DNA of 7,628 nucleotides from Candidatus Dojkabacteria bacterium. GTDB taxonomy: Bacteria > Patescibacteriota > Dojkabacteria > SC72 > JAHDCA01. A model generated the notes under the pieces. It did not search any database. It worked only from the letters and a program-made list of their open reading frames with translations, and was not told the DNA's origin. Position 1 is the stretch's first letter; each line of letters starts with the position of its first letter. The stretch spans positions 1 through 7,628 of the forward strand of contig JAHDCA010000042.1 of assembly GCA_020630115.1 (NCBI GenBank), in the 5' to 3' direction. Shown here one piece after another: positions 5,468 through 7,628 of this stretch. The translations under genes and the position numbers were made by a program.

Positions 5468-6002
5468 GTGAACAGATTATTAGAAGAGATTAAAACACAC
5501 ATTGAGACAAAGAAGTTTAGGATACTTATAGCGACAACAAGTCAAATTAAAATAGATGCAGTAAAAGAAGTTTTTCACTCATTAGGACTAGAAATAGATA
5601 TTACTGGAGCAACCTATGACATTGGTGGATACTAAGAAGGGAGCTATAAATCGATTAGAGGATCTGAAAGTACAAGCTAAGATAGATTATGATTTTTTGA
5701 TTGCTATTGAGGGTGGCATTATCAAAATGGAAGATGAGGACTTTTATAGAAGAACAACATCTTGTGTGATTGAAGATGGATTTGGTAAGCAATCTTTATC
5801 GTTTAATATAGACTTGGAGATCCCAAAGGAGATGACAGATAAGATTTCAGATGATCTGCCCAGTATAGGTTTTGTTGCAACCAAGCTTTATGGTAATGAT
5901 CAAAAAGACCTAATAGAGATAATTACCGGTGGTAAGATAAATAGGAAGGAAATGATTCAAAGGTCTATTATCGATGCTTTATGGAAATTTGATTTATTTT
6001 GA
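5468..6002 (+). pseudogene. DUF84 inosine/xanthosine triphosphatase-like gene, interrupted by a +1 frameshift
   Basis: Two overlapping frames together make one DUF84-like protein of about 177 aa, the family's normal size. Members (YjjX-type) hydrolyse damaged purine nucleotides such as ITP and XTP to monophosphates. The first part (GTG 5468 to TAA 5633-5635, 55 aa) carries RILIATTSQIKIDAVKEVF, equivalent to the G-S-T-N-P-x-K-x-x-A-V nucleotide-binding start, with Ser replacing the usual Asn. The second part, in the next frame up to TGA 6000-6002, carries KKGAINRL, IAIEGGI (the conserved E-G-G) and IITGGKINRKEMIQRSIIDAL. A one-base surplus near GGTGG (5624-5628) explains the break: skipping one G after codon 5621-5623 joins YDI to VDTKKGAINR. 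No slippery site or internal Shine-Dalgarno supports programmed recoding. It is therefore a recent frameshift or a sequencing/assembly error. ATG 5616 could give a truncated product only. Confidence 0.72.
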
Positions 6003-6027
6003 GGAATACCATTTGATGTAGTATAAT
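5999..6027 (+). promoter_or_regulatory. Promoter of the thr leader and ThrRS-like gene
   Basis: TTGAGG (5999-6004) and a perfect TATAAT (6022-6027) are exactly 17 bp apart. The -35 box contains the TGA stop codon of the DUF84 gene. The predicted start, about 6033-6034, falls on or next to the leader peptide's ATG. Confidence 0.75.
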
Positions 6028-6032
6028 TAACT

Positions 6033-6086
6033 ATGAGATTAAATAACAAGATACAAGCAATTCATATCACCACCGCAATGGCTTAA
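6033..6086 (+). CDS. thrL-like: Threonine-containing leader peptide
   Basis: ATG 6033 to TAA 6084-6086 encodes the 17-residue MRLNNKIQAIHITTAMA, with tandem ACC ACC threonine codons (6069-6074). It begins 6 nt after the -10 box, so it is probably translated from a leaderless message. The Thr codons directly abut the first arm of a hairpin (6073-6078), and the stop codon directly abuts the second arm (6087-6096), as in amino-acid biosynthetic attenuators. Two Thr codons is fewer than the eight in the E. coli thr leader, but the gene downstream is a threonyl-tRNA synthetase. A chance short frame is possible, though the position relative to the promoter and pairing segments argues against it. 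Confidence 0.65.
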   Translation: MRLNNKIQAIHITTAMA

Positions 6087-6144
6087 TTTTGCGGGATCTC
6101 ATTTTCATTAGTTTTTAAACAGAGCCTCCCGTAAAAGGGAGGCT
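6073..6144 (+). promoter_or_regulatory. Threonine attenuator: mutually exclusive 1:2, 2:3 and 3:4 RNA pairings
   Basis: Segment 1 CCGCAA (6073-6078) pairs with TTGCGG (6089-6094) of segment 2. Segment 2 TTTTGCGGGA (6087-6096) pairs over 10 consecutive bases, with one G-U, with segment 3 TCCCGTAAAA (6127-6136). Segment 3 contains most of the left arm of the terminator stem, which otherwise pairs with segment 4 GGGAGGCT (6137-6144). A ribosome stalled on the Thr codons would mask segment 1 and free segment 2 to form the antiterminator 2:3. A ribosome reaching the stop codon would mask segment 2 and allow the terminator. The pairings are seen directly; the regulatory reading is inferred from known attenuation. 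Confidence 0.7.
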
Positions 6145-6148
6145 TTTT
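6123..6148 (+). terminator. Strong intrinsic terminator in the thr leader
   Basis: AGCCTCCC (6123-6130), loop GTAAAA, GGGAGGCT (6137-6144) and a T-run to 6148 form a GC-rich 8-bp stem with the canonical U-tract. Lying 37 nt after the leader stop codon and 76 nt before the ThrRS-like ATG, it would block expression of the downstream gene unless antiterminated. It could also simply end the DUF84 transcript. Confidence 0.88.
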
Positions 6149-6224
6149 CTTAACCCGAGGAAAGTTCTTCATTTTAAGTCTTGATAGGGATATAGCAAAT
6201 ATATTAATTATTAATGATTTAAAA

Positions 6225-7577
6225 ATGAAAAAAGATAAGTTTGTAATAATATCGAAAGGTGAAGAGCTTGAGATTAAATCGTATCTAAGCTCTATGGATA
6301 TAAGTTCAGATTTTAAACAATTCGTTGAAAGAGAAGCCCTAGGGCTTGATGTTCAACGGGGGATGGAGGCAGAAGAATCTAGCCCACAGTATTTAAAGAT
6401 AGCAAATAAACTTGGATTTAGTTGGGAGAAGAATTCTATATTGGGATTCATCAATTATGACTGGAAAGCAGAGCTAATGATGGAGTTGGTTAAAAGGTAT
6501 GCATATCAATTAGTACAAAATCTAGACATGCCAATTTATAAAGTAAGGGGTTCAAATAGTTTCGATATCAAACACGAAGTTGTGCAGAAATACATGGGGC
6601 TATTTGGTGATCGAATGCTAAAGGTTAAACAAAGTAAATCTGAGCTGGTCATGGGGTATGATGCGAGTTATGCGCAGTTTAACCTTGCCGCATCGAAAAG
6701 GATAAACGAATCTAAACTCCCTTATGGACATTTCTCAATCTCAGACTGTTAAAGGGATGAGCAGAGCGGTGAATGTATGCTTTTATACAGGAATCGTAGA
6801 TTTTTTATGCCTGATCTTCATCCATATTTCAAAGATATCCCTCAAGCGTTCGAGTATGCACACAAAATGCGAGAACAGATATTAAAAGCAGCAGATCGCA
6901 ATGGACTGAAATATCATATCCTAGTTGAAGTAAATGGCTCTAAGAATTGGGAGAAGTATAAGGAAGATATAATTAATCTACTAGGCATTGATGACAGAGA
7001 TTTTCTGGTACAAATAATCAATGATAACAAACCAAGATACTGGATCGTAAATATAGACTTCAAGATCTTAGATAATTTAGGACAAGCAAGAGAGATAGGC
7101 TGTATTCAAATTGATATTGATAATGCGAGAAGGTTAGGGATCGAGTATTTATGCAACAATGGGAAAGTGAAGAATCCTATCATTGTTCATAGTGCCATAC
7201 CTGGTGGGATAGAGAGGTTCATCTACGCATTAATCGATAATTATAACGATAACTCATTACCACTATGGATTCAGCCAATCCAATGTAGACTAATTAGTGT
7301 AAGTGAGAAATATAACAAATTTTGTAAAGAGTTATCAGATAAGTATGGTGATTTAGTTCGGATTGATGTTGACGATAGAGATGAGATGGTTGGCAAGAAG
7401 ATAAAGCAAGCAAAAGAGGAACTCATATCGAACATTTTTGTGTTTGGTGCAGAAGAAGTTAATGGTAAAGGCAATTGGAGTAAATTTGAGGAATTCATAA
7501 ACAAGGCTAAGCAAGACCAGCAGGGATTCCCATTTATTGAGTTAGTTTTACCAAATTCAGTGAGTGAAAGGATTTAA
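6225..7577 (+). pseudogene. thrS: Archaeal-type threonyl-tRNA synthetase without editing domain, interrupted by one in-frame TAA
   Basis: The 450-codon frame runs without shift except for TAA at 6750-6752 (codon 176). It corresponds to the class II catalytic core plus the anticodon-binding domain of archaeal-like ThrRS; TGS and editing domains are absent. Visible are motif 2 as [stop]-R177-D-E179-Q-S-G-E with flanking ISDC and LYRNRRFFMPDLH (H199), the segment REIGCIQIDIDNARRLGIEY, motif 3 HSAIPGGIERFIYALID (H322, R331) and the C-terminal VDDRDEMVGKKIKQAKEELI of the HGTP anticodon domain. Relatives usually have F or Y at the stop position, so a TAT or TAC to TAA change fits. H199 and H322 match zinc ligands, but the usual Cys in A-C-F-G-Q-F is Ser148 (DASYAQF). 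ATG 6225 lacks a Shine-Dalgarno; GAGGAAAG at 6157-6164 sits 6 nt before an in-frame ATT at 6171, an alternative start. If the stop is real, only a 175-aa inactive fragment is made, with possible re-initiation at ATG 6777 (266 aa). An error in the sequence is the main alternative. Confidence 0.8.
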
Positions 7578-7583
7578 GTATTT

Positions 7584-7628
7584 TTATAGCCATCACAATT
7601 TCGCTTAGTGATGGCTATAATTTAATTT
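7584..7628. terminator. Terminator hairpin after the ThrRS-like gene
   Basis: TTATAGCCATCAC (7584-7596) and GTGATGGCTATAA (7608-7620) form a perfect 13-bp stem with an 11-nt loop, 6 nt after the stop codon. T-rich sequence flanks both sides (TTTTT before, TTTAATTT after), so it could terminate transcripts from either direction. Confidence 0.8.

Noticed and set aside
5600..5640. Programmed +1 frameshift in the DUF84 gene
   Set aside because: No slippery codon, no stimulatory Shine-Dalgarno at the right spacing and no reason for recoding in this family.
1545..6002. Use of TGA as a glycine codon, as in some candidate-phylum bacteria
   Set aside because: TGA ends znuB and the DUF84 gene at normal protein lengths, and no internal TGA is needed in any gene.
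6033..6224. T-box riboswitch controlling the ThrRS gene
   Set aside because: The leader is too short, has no Stem I and lacks the T-box AGGGTGGNACCGCG sequence; the leader-peptide model explains the pairings better.
6750..6752. TAA reassigned to a sense codon (Tyr) in this organism
   Set aside because: TAA ends other genes here (132, 4509, 7577), and after 4509 a second in-frame TAA follows within four codons. No other gene contains TAA internally.
7271..7504. Minus-strand reading frame in the ThrRS C-terminal region
   Set aside because: It is antisense to the conserved anticodon-binding domain and has no features of its own.
1..7628. CRISPR array, tRNA, rRNA or insertion sequence
   Set aside because: No regularly spaced repeats, no cloverleaf or rRNA-like segments and no transposase or terminal inverted repeats were seen.

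Overview
The window looks like an AT-rich bacterial chromosome segment. Promoters are sigma70-like (TATAAT boxes with 16-17 bp spacers), TGA, TAA and TAG all end genes, and several genes seem to start at or within a few bases of the transcript's 5' end, without a Shine-Dalgarno sequence. The ThrRS-like gene is a short, archaeal-type enzyme lacking TGS and editing domains. That, with compact gene packing, suggests a reduced-genome lineage such as Candidate Phyla Radiation/Patescibacteria. This placement is inference, not something the sequence proves.

Layout. 1-132 is the C-terminus of a 3-hydroxyisobutyrate-dehydrogenase-like protein (+), converging on a membrane-anchored double-VOC (glyoxalase-fold) protein (233-1309, -). 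Next is a divergent promoter pair, a possible 43-aa protein (1397-1528, +) and a zinc ABC importer operon on the minus strand, in transcription order znuA-znuC-znuB (4077 to 1545). Divergent from znuA are two small ferredoxin-like-fold genes, an ABM-type monooxygenase-like protein and a YCII-related protein (4207-4854, +). A DUF1801-like gene follows on the minus strand (4879-5277).

The right third holds the most unusual material. A DUF84 (inosine/xanthosine triphosphatase-like) gene at 5468-6002 is split by a +1 frameshift. Its stop codon lies inside the -35 box of a promoter that drives a 17-codon leader peptide (6033-6086) with two tandem Thr codons. The leader can form 1:2, 2:3 and 3:4 pairings that end in a strong intrinsic terminator (6123-6148), which is the logic of ribosome-mediated transcription attenuation. 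Downstream is an archaeal-type threonyl-tRNA synthetase gene (6225-7577). It reads through as 450 codons except for a single in-frame TAA in catalytic motif 2, and a Ser appears to replace the Cys zinc ligand. The gene ends at a 13-bp terminator hairpin.

Together these suggest a threonine-responsive attenuator controlling a ThrRS. Both DUF84 and the ThrRS carry one disabling lesion each, so either they are decaying or the assembly has local errors here.
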